A stretch of DNA of 64,000 bases, taken from positions 62,001 through 126,000 of the forward strand of contig NZ_CAMJOS010000004.1 in the NCBI RefSeq assembly GCF_946407605.1, given 5' to 3'. Within the stretch, counting starts at the first letter, position 1, and each line of letters starts with the position of its first letter. The position numbers and the translations under genes were made by a program. The notes under the pieces are model-generated. The model saw only the letters and a list, made by a program, of their open reading frames with translations. It had not been told where the DNA came from and did no database searches. Source of the DNA: an uncultured Prevotella sp. GTDB lineage: Bacteria; Bacteroidota; Bacteroidia; Bacteroidales; Bacteroidaceae. Below are positions 34,571 through 44,000 of this stretch, piece by piece.

Positions 34571-37500
34571 TTAGAAATCAACAGTAATACCGAGAGTGTA
34601 AGAGCGTGAACGCGGTGTCTGTGCGTTGTCGGTTGCAGGAGCCTCTCCTCCGAAAGCGATATCGGGGTCAACACCCGAGTATTTCGTAAGAACGAATGGG
34701 TTGTTGATACTGCAATGGAAAGCAATGCGGTTGAGTCCAATCCAGCTCAGGTATTTCTTTCTGAGAGTATAAGACAGCTGTGCATAGCTCATACGCAGGT
34801 AGCTACCGTCCTCAACGAAGCGGTCACTGATCAGTGTGTTGTAGTTACTGGTAGAACCGAACATGGCACGTGGGATAACGGTTACGTCACCCTCCTGACG
34901 CCAACGGTAGTTCACAGCCTGGCTCTGGTTATCGTTACCAGTCATAGACTCAGCATTCAGACGAGCCTTGTTGATAATCTTGTTACCAACACGATAGGTG
35001 AACTGTGTGTTCAAGCTCCAATCCTTATAGCGGAAGGTGAAACCGAAACCACCAGTCAACTTAGGCAGAGAAGAACCCAGATAGGTAATATCCAATGCGT
35101 TGATCTGACCATCATGGTTCAGGTCTTCGTAGATAGCATCACCACCATTGAAGCCGGGGAAGCTCTGGTCGTGACCTGTACCATCAACACGATAGTCATA
35201 ACGCATACGGACAGGAACATTGGCACCACTGAGGATGACATTACCATCAGCATCAACAGCTACAGGATAAGTTCTGCCAGCGGCTTTCTCCTGTTGCCAG
35301 AGAGCCTGAATTTCGTCAGCAGTCTTTCCTTCAGCCATGTTCTTGAAGGTGTTGTAATTGTACTGGTAAACACCCAAGTACTTGAAACCGTAGATAGCAC
35401 CGAACGGGTTGTGCAGCTGTACACGCTGCAAGGTCTCACCGTTGGCATAGCCATAAACTGAGTTCTTGCTGTCGAGGATGTTCTCATCCATCTCCAGAAT
35501 CTCATTGCGGTTGTTACCGAAGTTCACGTTCATATCCATGGTGAAGTCACCCTTCTTGAGCAGACGGTTGGTATTGATGTGGAACTCCCAACCAATGTTG
35601 CGCATCTTACCGTTGTTATGAGTGGGAACGGTAGCAAAACCTGAGTTAGAAGGAATACGGAAACCACTCATCAACATGTCAGAGGTAGTAGACATATAAC
35701 CCTCGAGGGTCAGGTTTAGTCTGTTGTCGAAGAACGACAGGTCAACACCGAAGTTGTAGCTCTCCACCTGCTCCCACTTCAAGTCGGCCAGACGGATGTT
35801 CAACGGCTTCATAGCAGCCATGTCGATATATTTGTCAGTAGAACCGTACTTAGACGTATAGAGGTAGTTCTGACCAGGCTGACGACCATTGAGACCCCAG
35901 CTAGGACGGATGGCCAACATTGAGAGGAATGGCTTCAACTTCTGCATCCAGGGCTCGTCACTGACAATCCACTTCAGTGAAGCAGAGGGGAAGTAACCCC
36001 AACGGTTGCCAGGACCGAACTTGGTAGTACCGTCAACACGTACGGTCACGTCAGCCACGTAACGTCCCTTGTAAGCATAGTGACCAGAGAAGGTGTAGTA
36101 CATTGAACGCCACTGACTGAAACCAGATGAAGGCGAGTCAATCAGACCACCAGCTGCAGGGTTGACGATGATACTACCTGTTGAAGGCAGACCGTAACCC
36201 GAAGTAGACTGTGAGGTGCTGCTACCTGTTGTCAGCTCGAAACGTCCCATCATCATGGCGCTGTGGTCCTTGTTTGAGAACGAAGGAATCAAGGTCAGGG
36301 TGTGCTTCGTGTTGAACGATACACTCTTTGAAGAACCAGCTGCCGAGGTGTTCACCTTGTCTCTCCACTGCTTGGAAACGAGCTCCTGGGGATAGAACTT
36401 ATCGTTATACTGGTTAGAAATATTCATATAGACCGAACCACGCCAGTTCAACTGCCAGTGGTCGTCGTCCAGACCCAAGAGGTTATAGTTGATTACCAAC
36501 TCGGGGTTCATGTCATAGTTACGTACATTACTCTTAGCCAGACGAGCCGATGCTACGGGGTTCACATAGGTACGCTGGTCATTGGCAAACACCTCAGAAC
36601 CAACATACGGACCACTCTGAATCATGTTATAATAAGCATCGGTATTCTCACCCGTCACAGGATCCTTTTCATAGATGCTCATGTTAGGCATCTTCTTCAA
36701 GGCGATGTTCAGCAGACCATCGTAGTTCTGATGGTTGTTGGTATAGGTCAGCGAGAAGTTGGTGCTGACGCGGATACGCTGGCTGACATTGTAGTCCAAG
36801 TTCACACGAGTAGAGAAACGGCTCAGCTTCTGCTCAATCATCGTACCTGTCTCATGGTCGAAACCGGCACCGATACGGAAGCTGGCTTTTTCACCACCAC
36901 CACTGATGGTAGCATAGTGGTTCTGACGCAGACCCCACTGTGTGACGGCGTCACGCCAGTCGGTATTGTCGCGATACTGACGCCACTCCGAGAAGCCACC
37001 GGTATTGTCCAGGTAGTTGATCTCAGGAATACGGTCACCATCAGAAGCATTATCATCCTGACGGGGGTTGAAGTACGACTCTTTCAGCATCATGGTGTAG
37101 TCGTCACCATTCAGCAGGTCATAACCCTGAGGCTGATAGGTACCAGTGAGCTTCAGAGAGTAGGTCACTTTGGGTTTACCACGTACACCACGCTTGGTGG
37201 TCAGCTCGATAACACCATTACCACCCTGTGAACCGTAAACGGCACAAGCGGCAGCATCCTTCAGCACGGTGATAGATGCGATATCCTCAGGGTTGATGTT
37301 CAGCAGTTCTGCGAACTTCTCATCGTTAGCACCAGCCATATCGAAGTTGTCGAGGTTCACCTCACGGATATTACCATCGACCACAATTAGCGGGTTCTGG
37401 TCAGTCAGAGAAGACAGAGAACCGGCACCACGCAGACGCATGGTAGAACCAGCACCCAGGTTACCAGAGTTACCAATGATATCCAGACCGGCGATACGTC

Positions 37501-37957
37501 CCTGCAGGGCCTCGTCGATAGAGGTGATACCCAGACCCTCGAACTCCTTCATGGAGATGGTCTGTGTAGCATAGGAGATTTCTCGCTGCGGGATAGGCAG
37601 TGTGTTACCCTGCAAGCGCTTCTTTGACTTAATGGTCACCTCTTTCAGTGTAGTTGATGACTGCATCTTCAGGTTGAAGGTGGTCTTATTGATAGGCAGG
37701 GTCACTGTCTTCAAACCTACATAGCTGAAACGGATCTTATCCTTGGCATTACGCACCTTCATGGTGAAGTTACCATTCAGGTCGGTAATGGCAGACTCAA
37801 TAATACGCCCGGTGGCATCAATTTCGCAGACGGTGGCACCCATCAGCGGGCCCATATCGTCGCTCAACGTACCGTGTACGGAAGTAATGTTCTGTGCGCT
37901 GATGGTTGTTGAACACAGGAGCGCCAGCATCAATATGATAGATTTAAATAGTCTCAT
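34571..37957 (-). CDS. SusC/RagA-family TonB-dependent outer-membrane transporter
   Basis: The 1128-residue protein has a signal peptide (cleavage near TTISAQ). A CarboxypepD_reg-like domain (SVHGTLSDDMGPLMGATVCEI) is followed by a TonB plug with GAGSTMRLRGAGSLSS and SITVLKDAAACAVYGSQGGN. A large beta-barrel ends in RSRSYTLGITVDF. It is the importer of the first SusCD pair, expected in the outer membrane. It follows FAS1 copy A by 18 bp. Unusually for this phylum, a strong AGGAGG sits 7 nt upstream of its start codon. Confidence 0.96.
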   Translation of the reverse strand: MRLFKSIILMLALLCSTTISAQNITSVHGTLSDDMGPLMGATVCEIDATGRIIESAITDLNGNFTMKVRNAKDKIRFSYVGLKTVTLPINKTTFNLKMQSSTTLKEVTIKSKKRLQGNTLPIPQREISYATQTISMKEFEGLGITSIDEALQGRIAGLDIIGNSGNLGAGSTMRLRGAGSLSSLTDQNPLIVVDGNIREVNLDNFDMAGANDEKFAELLNINPEDIASITVLKDAAACAVYGSQGGNGVIELTTKRGVRGKPKVTYSLKLTGTYQPQGYDLLNGDDYTMMLKESYFNPRQDDNASDGDRIPEINYLDNTGGFSEWRQYRDNTDWRDAVTQWGLRQNHYATISGGGEKASFRIGAGFDHETGTMIEQKLSRFSTRVNLDYNVSQRIRVSTNFSLTYTNNHQNYDGLLNIALKKMPNMSIYEKDPVTGENTDAYYNMIQSGPYVGSEVFANDQRTYVNPVASARLAKSNVRNYDMNPELVINYNLLGLDDDHWQLNWRGSVYMNISNQYNDKFYPQELVSKQWRDKVNTSAAGSSKSVSFNTKHTLTLIPSFSNKDHSAMMMGRFELTTGSSTSQSTSGYGLPSTGSIIVNPAAGGLIDSPSSGFSQWRSMYYTFSGHYAYKGRYVADVTVRVDGTTKFGPGNRWGYFPSASLKWIVSDEPWMQKLKPFLSMLAIRPSWGLNGRQPGQNYLYTSKYGSTDKYIDMAAMKPLNIRLADLKWEQVESYNFGVDLSFFDNRLNLTLEGYMSTTSDMLMSGFRIPSNSGFATVPTHNNGKMRNIGWEFHINTNRLLKKGDFTMDMNVNFGNNRNEILEMDENILDSKNSVYGYANGETLQRVQLHNPFGAIYGFKYLGVYQYNYNTFKNMAEGKTADEIQALWQQEKAAGRTYPVAVDADGNVILSGANVPVRMRYDYRVDGTGHDQSFPGFNGGDAIYEDLNHDGQINALDITYLGSSLPKLTGGFGFTFRYKDWSLNTQFTYRVGNKIINKARLNAESMTGNDNQSQAVNYRWRQEGDVTVIPRAMFGSTSNYNTLISDRFVEDGSYLRMSYAQLSYTLRKKYLSWIGLNRIAFHCSINNPFVLTKYSGVDPDIAFGGEAPATDNAQTPRSRSYTLGITVDF

Positions 37958-37964
37958 ACAATTA

Positions 37965-37970
37965 TCCTCC
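37965..37970 (-). promoter_or_regulatory. Shine-Dalgarno-like AGGAGG before SusC start
   Basis: The minus strand reads AGGAGG, 7 nt before the ATG at 37957. Most starts in this window have no such motif, so this site is exceptional. Confidence 0.6.
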
Positions 37971-37975
37971 TCTCT

Positions 37976-40834
37976 TTAATTAAGTGCTTTGATGGCTTCT
38001 TCCACAACCTTTCGCCAAGGCTTCAGATTCTCATACATCAGCACACCGTCAATCTGGTGAACCACTGCATTGTTGGCAGTAGAGAGCTGTGTATTGTTAC
38101 CATAAGTGGCATTCTTGAACCAATACTCACGGCAGATCAAGTTGTAGAGTCCCTTGTCCTTCTTGACACTATGTGGATTGCCCATAGCATCCTTGACGGT
38201 CATGGTGTTGGTGTCGTAGTTGACATACAGAGGATAGTAACGACCTGTTTCGGGGTTACGTTTCATACTCTCGAAAGTAGTGCTGGCATTCGGGTCGCGA
38301 GCCAGACCGATAGCAACAGAGTTATCCTGTACATGATAACGGATAAAGTCGGTCACCACACCACGGATAGCCTTAACAACGGCGTTCCATACAACAGCAC
38401 TGTCAGACTTGGTGCTCAATGGTTTAGTATAGAGACTATACCAACCCTCTGCCTTACAAATGCTGTCGACGGCAGGCTCTTCACCTGTGGCCTCACTGAA
38501 GTCACCACGTGACAGCTCTGCTTCCATAGGCAGGATCTTCTTGTTCTGCAAATCCTGGATAGCCTCGTTGGTAGGCACAAACACGGTGTAGTTATAGTTA
38601 TCGAATACACGGAAGTTGTAGCTGTCCTGCTTGGTCATACCAGCATTGAAGTTACCATCCACACCCTTCATAGATGTTGACAGCAGGTCACTGTAGTCGT
38701 TCTGCACCAGTTCCAGGAATCCAGAGAACTCAGGATGCTTCTTCAGCAGGAGGTACAGAGAGGTCTGAGCGCCCATAGGCACCTGAGAATCCAACTGATA
38801 AGAGCGACCGTTGTCCTTGTCGTATTTCTGTACGGCGGTAATCATACGGTTGTTATGCTCAAGCTGCCAACCGCCCTGGAAAGCGAGGCTGTCAGGGTTA
38901 TTATCCTTAAAGGTAGCACGAATCAGGGCACCACCCTTGGTCTTGAAGTAGGTATATCCCTGCTTCACATAGTCTTCAACCTTCATGGTCTTGTCGGGCA
39001 TGACGATGATCAGCTGGTCCATCATAGCGTCGAACAGACGGCTGATGACATTGGGCTTGCTTGACTGCGAGATTTCTGCCTGCTTACGGGTACCCTTGCT
39101 GATGTTACCATTGGCATCGACAACACCCTCATAACGGGCGGCAACCACAGACTTCTTCACAGTATTATATGTGAACTCAATGATATCGGGCTTCTCAACC
39201 GTTACGCTATCACCGTTACCGTCGGGCTCCAGGCTGGTCATACCATAAGAACCTGGATCCACATAACTGAACATAGCGCGGTTGGTGGGCAGCAGCATAC
39301 CATACTTAGAGTCCATAGACAGCAGGTATGGCAGGAAGCCCTGACCTTCGATACCGCCTTGATAGATAATATTCATGGTAGAAACGTGAGCCAGAGCGGG
39401 ATAAGCTACAGACTGGAACTCGGCAGGAGTGAAGACCTTCTCAGTCTTATAAACCATACCGTTGCAGCCCATGTAAGCACCCTTCACATCCTCGGGCTTG
39501 ATACCCAGTTTCTCCTTGGCGTCGTTCAGCACCAGGTCGAACTTAGAAGGCACAGCCTCTGAGAACGTGCTCAGCATGTTCACGTTGATCAGTTTGGCAA
39601 TGATTTCATCGGGCACAGAGTCCAGATAGTGGTACTCGTCCTGCAACTCCTTACCAGCACCGTTCCACCATTCGTCCATAGCCTTGTCGCTGGGAACAAT
39701 CATCACGCCGGCATCATTGTGCACGTCGTTCTGCTCGTTGGCATCAATATACTGGTTCCAGGCGGGGTCGTACTTCAGGTAAGGCAGCACATAGTTGCCC
39801 TCGGGATCGATAGGATTGTCAGTACCTGTACCAGTGTAGGTAACAACAGTCTGACGATCGGGATCAAATCCGCGCTTGCTGAAATAGCGGAGCACATAAA
39901 GTGTGTCCTCATTATTATAAATACGGTTGTACTCGCGAGTTCCGGCCAGATAACGATAGGGGGCCGAGAAGCGGTCGAGCAGATGACTCCAAGTCGACAT
40001 AGACGGATCCTGACGGATAATCTCGGCCATGTTAGGACTTGACTCAATCACGCCGTCCACCTTCTGGATATAACCGTTCTTACAGGTGACGTCATAGTCA
40101 ATCTTCTTGCGGCTGGGATCGCCCGAGCCAGTAACCTTCTTACCATTCACCCAAGCCTCGTTGATGCTCTGGGCCTTACCGTTGGTGAGCACCTGCAAGT
40201 CTTCAAGTGTAATCTTGTTGTACTCCAGATAAGCAGGCAAGAAGTGAATCATGGTAGGTCTGGTGGCATCCTTCAACAGAGGGATGTTCTTACCCTTCTT
40301 CCTTACATAATCCCAATACTTTACCTTTGGCATAGAGTCGAGCGGCATGATGTAAACCGAGTCAAACAGCTCTACTGATGACTCACGGCGCATGGTGCGT
40401 CCCCACTCTGGTGTGGCGGCATCACCTTCAGCCTTGCCATTCGACATCAACTCCAGCAGATAGGCGTTGTTGATCATAGAGTTCTTCAACAGCGTCTTCT
40501 TTTTGGCCTCACTCAAGTCCTCATACTTGCTGACACCCCAGTTGTTCGAACTGAACCACGCATCGTATGCGCTGTCCGAGGCAACAAACAAAGTTTTAGA
40601 ACCAGTGTGACTGAGGACCTCCTTCAGGTCAAGGTCGTCAATCAGACGAAGCGTGTACTTGTAATTGCCTTCATCCTGCAAGCGCTCATAGATGGAGTTT
40701 CCCAGCCATTCGGGCTGTCCGGTGAGAATAAGGTCGTCGTCTTTACACGACTGCATCACCGATGCTCCTATCAGCAGTGCACAGGCGGCAAAAGCCACAC
40801 ATCGTCCTTGCTTTACGATAGTTTTACGTTCCAT
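37976..40834 (-). CDS. FAS1 (fasciclin) domain lipoprotein, copy A
   Basis: The 952-residue protein has a lipoprotein signal ending MQSCKDDD (Cys30). Several FAS1-like units can be seen: KTLFVASDSAYDAWFSSNNW near residue 80, GVMIVPSDKAMDEWWNG near 375, YGMLLPTNRAMFSYVDPG near 510, and YTVFVPTNEAIQDLQNKK near 755. The last is the most canonical and is followed by an FIRYHVQDN helix and a VDGVLMYENL end strand. It is the first gene of the long FAS1-SusC-SusD-FAS1-FAS1-SusC-SusD run and probably a surface adhesin or cargo-binding subunit. FAS1 function in such loci is not established. Confidence 0.85.
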   Translation of the reverse strand: MERKTIVKQGRCVAFAACALLIGASVMQSCKDDDLILTGQPEWLGNSIYERLQDEGNYKYTLRLIDDLDLKEVLSHTGSKTLFVASDSAYDAWFSSNNWGVSKYEDLSEAKKKTLLKNSMINNAYLLELMSNGKAEGDAATPEWGRTMRRESSVELFDSVYIMPLDSMPKVKYWDYVRKKGKNIPLLKDATRPTMIHFLPAYLEYNKITLEDLQVLTNGKAQSINEAWVNGKKVTGSGDPSRKKIDYDVTCKNGYIQKVDGVIESSPNMAEIIRQDPSMSTWSHLLDRFSAPYRYLAGTREYNRIYNNEDTLYVLRYFSKRGFDPDRQTVVTYTGTGTDNPIDPEGNYVLPYLKYDPAWNQYIDANEQNDVHNDAGVMIVPSDKAMDEWWNGAGKELQDEYHYLDSVPDEIIAKLINVNMLSTFSEAVPSKFDLVLNDAKEKLGIKPEDVKGAYMGCNGMVYKTEKVFTPAEFQSVAYPALAHVSTMNIIYQGGIEGQGFLPYLLSMDSKYGMLLPTNRAMFSYVDPGSYGMTSLEPDGNGDSVTVEKPDIIEFTYNTVKKSVVAARYEGVVDANGNISKGTRKQAEISQSSKPNVISRLFDAMMDQLIIVMPDKTMKVEDYVKQGYTYFKTKGGALIRATFKDNNPDSLAFQGGWQLEHNNRMITAVQKYDKDNGRSYQLDSQVPMGAQTSLYLLLKKHPEFSGFLELVQNDYSDLLSTSMKGVDGNFNAGMTKQDSYNFRVFDNYNYTVFVPTNEAIQDLQNKKILPMEAELSRGDFSEATGEEPAVDSICKAEGWYSLYTKPLSTKSDSAVVWNAVVKAIRGVVTDFIRYHVQDNSVAIGLARDPNASTTFESMKRNPETGRYYPLYVNYDTNTMTVKDAMGNPHSVKKDKGLYNLICREYWFKNATYGNNTQLSTANNAVVHQIDGVLMYENLKPWRKVVEEAIKALN

Positions 40835-41078
40835 AAGTTTTGTTAGTTATTAAGATGTTATTGTTATTATCGTTTATACCTTATTTATATATATAGTGTC
40901 CTTTTCAGGATCATTGATTTCTGTTTATGGACTCCTTTGTGGAGTGGTGTTGTTCATATCTGGTGGGTTGAGATTGATTAATTAAATAAAACGAAGGAAC
41001 CGGAGACGGCCTTTTCGTGCCGTCCCCAGTCCCTTGTCATGAGAGATTGGTCAGTTTTTTATGTCTTCTGATCATTTT
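40835..41078. other. Intergenic region before the SusCD/FAS1 operon
   Basis: This 244-bp space should hold the promoter of the operon, but no TAnnTTTG box is seen on the minus strand. Near the FAS1 gene it is AT-rich with repeated AATAAC words (about 40845-40875) and a TATATATATA run. A hairpin of GACGGC and GCCGTC arms (about 41005-41022), followed by T-rich sequence on the minus strand, is a candidate terminator for the 1277-residue protein gene. Confidence 0.5.
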
Positions 41079-44000
41079 TTATTTACGAATCTTCTGAATC
41101 AGCGTAGCGCCGTTGTCAAGAGTGATCTTCTTGATGACGATACCCTTCTGAGCATTGGTAACCTTGCGGCCATCGAGTGTGAAGAACTCAACCATGATGC
41201 TCTGAGCGTTCACATCCTCAATACCAGTCAGGTCAGAACCAGGCTGCTTAGCGCTGTTCTTACCGAGGTAGTAGAGCTTGAAGTCGTCACAAACAACCCA
41301 GCTGTTGCTCTTCTCCTGACCCTTCTTGATACCGATAGTCAGAGTCTCGTCAGCACCAACTTTCACGATAACGCTGTTGGTGTAAACACCAGGATTCATC
41401 TCGATGAGACCCTTACCGCTTACCAGTGAACCAGGCATGTAGTAAGTGATGTCACCAGTGGTGAACTCAGTCTCACCCTCATAGCCAATAGCCTCCAGCA
41501 TAGCGTCGCCAGCCTTCATCACGTTGGCGATGTAAGAAGTGTAAACAGTGCTGTCACCGCTAACACCATAGAGCAGAGCCATGGTAGCGTTGTTGTCAGC
41601 AGTCCACTCAGCATAGTTCTCATCGTTACCACCGATGCGGCTCCATGCGTCAACAGTCAGCTCATAAGTACCCTCGGGCAGACCCTTGATGGTCTGGAAC
41701 ATGTCGAATGCAATCTGCCAGAACTCGATGGCACCAGCACCCTTCTGAGTGTCGTCGTTACCCAGGTTACCAGGATTGGTCCAACCAGCTGAAGAGCTTT
41801 CCTCGTACTCGTTGGTGAAGCTGGGTGACTTGATAGCAGCAGTTACGTCGATAGGATTGGTATCACTTGCCTCATCAATATTGTTAGGCAGAGCCAGCTT
41901 GGTGTAGAGAACGTCGATCTGCTCCATGTAAGCCTTAGCCTCAGCATCGGTAATAGAGTGCTCATCAACACCACTGCTAATAGTATTGTACAGATTTGTT
42001 GCGGTACGAATAGCGTCAGTATTTACACCATTCTGAATGGCTTCAAACAGAGACTCGTTAGCAGCAACCAGCTGTTCGAACAGAGCAACAGACTCGATGA
42101 TAGCAGCGCTCAGGTCATAAACAGCGTTCAAAGACTCGAACATCTTTTCACCGTCTTTAGCAGCGATAGCAGCCTCAGCATCAGTCTTAACCTGAGAAGC
42201 GCGCTCGAAGATATCCTTACCCATAGGCTTGCTCAGGTCGATGCCAGCAAGAGCCTCCTCAAGGATAGGCTTAAGCAGTTCAGCATTAGTATGCTTGTGG
42301 AATGTCAGTTTGAAGCTATCCCAGATACACCACCAATTCGAATTGCCAATCATCTTCACACCGATGCGGAAGTTACCACCATCCTCAGCCACCAGACCGT
42401 AAGCAGTGGTCTTATACATACCCCATGCGAAGCACTGGGCAGCACCACCCATTGAGTTAGGATAAGGCAGGTCGTTAACAGTCTCTTCATACCAGTCTTC
42501 TACCTTCACCATGGTCTGACCAATTTCGTCAGGACTCTGAGAGTAAACGCTGGGGAACTGGCTCATAGAATTATTCATATAGAGGTATACGGGAGAGGTG
42601 TAAGGAGCAACCAGGTCGTCACCCTTAGTGTAACCATCCATCTCGCAACGTACATAACCCTGTACCTGCAGCTCATAGATACCCTTAGGCAGATTGGTAA
42701 TCTCCTGCCATACATCCCAGTTGTAACGGTGCCAAGCCTCGAAGCAGTAGTTCATCTCGCCAAGAGCACCAACCATCAGGTCCTTATTAGCCTGTCCGAG
42801 AGGACCACGGGTAATGTTAGAACCAGTACCTGCATCGATAGTCCAACCTTCAGCAGCACCAGAGTTGATATCCTTATCCTCATCGAAACCATGATTAACA
42901 ATGAATCTTGTTACATCATCACCCTCCTGTAAGCCCTGCTTACGTTTGTCCTCAATAACCTTAATCCATCCTTCAACTTTGGCAATCTCAGCCTCAAGTT
43001 CCTCATTAGTCAGTGCAAGCTCATCTAAGATATCCTGAGCATCATCCATTTCGCAATAGTCATAGAGATCACCAACTTCTGGCTGTACTAAGTTATAATC
43101 AGGATTCTCATAAATAGCCTTAGCCTTAGCAAGAACTGCCTGATAGTCCTTCCAAAGCTCGATGTTCTTGTCGAGGTTTGCCTTAGCAGTGCTAATAGCA
43201 TTCAGGATAGCGTTGACCTCATTCATAGTAGAAGCGGTCTTCTCACCCTGATAAGCCTGCTGATAAGCAGTCAGATAAGCAGCAGTATAAAGAGTACCCT
43301 CTGCAATTTCATAATCGCTGAAGTTCTTCATAGCCTCATTAATAAAGCCCTGACAAGCGTCAGCGCCTGATCCGTAGAATGCCAGAGAGAAGTCGTCGAA
43401 CAAAGACCAGTCACCACCAATCTGCTGAGTCTTCTTCACACCGATGGTCAGTTCGCCTGTCTCGTCAACAGCAACATACACCTTGTTAGCATACTGATTC
43501 AGTGTATGGAAATAGATATCACCTTGTGCCATAGTATTGGGTACATAGACAGTAACTGTTTCCTCAGTTGTTGGATCTACATAGGACACTTCATTACCAC
43601 CAGGGTTCTCTGTCTGAGCACCACTCATAACGTTAGCGATGGGAGCCTCATAATAGTTGTCACCTACTTGACCATAGAGCTTAGCATACTTAGAAGCCTC
43701 GTCATTGGCCAGCCAGTGGCTTTCTGCATCACCACCATAGTTACCAGCACGATAGAAACCCTTCACGCCAATAGAATAGACACCAGGAGCAAGACCTGTA
43801 ATCTTCTGATAGGTGTTATAGTTCTTGCTGTAGTGCTCAGCGCCATCAGCAACAGTACCGCCACGTCCGAAAGCGTCACCGCTCCAGCCGGTTGTGCAGT
43901 TACCATTGTCGAAGGTAGCGTTCACGATCTTACTGGTCAAATCACCAGGCTTCTCCCAAGTAGCATTGTTCTTAGTCCACTCAGAATATGCAGCAGACAA

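Noticed and set aside
23368..40834. Locus read as a classic polysaccharide utilisation locus with a predicted substrate
   Set aside because: No hydrolase, lyase or dedicated regulator is present, so a substrate cannot be supported.
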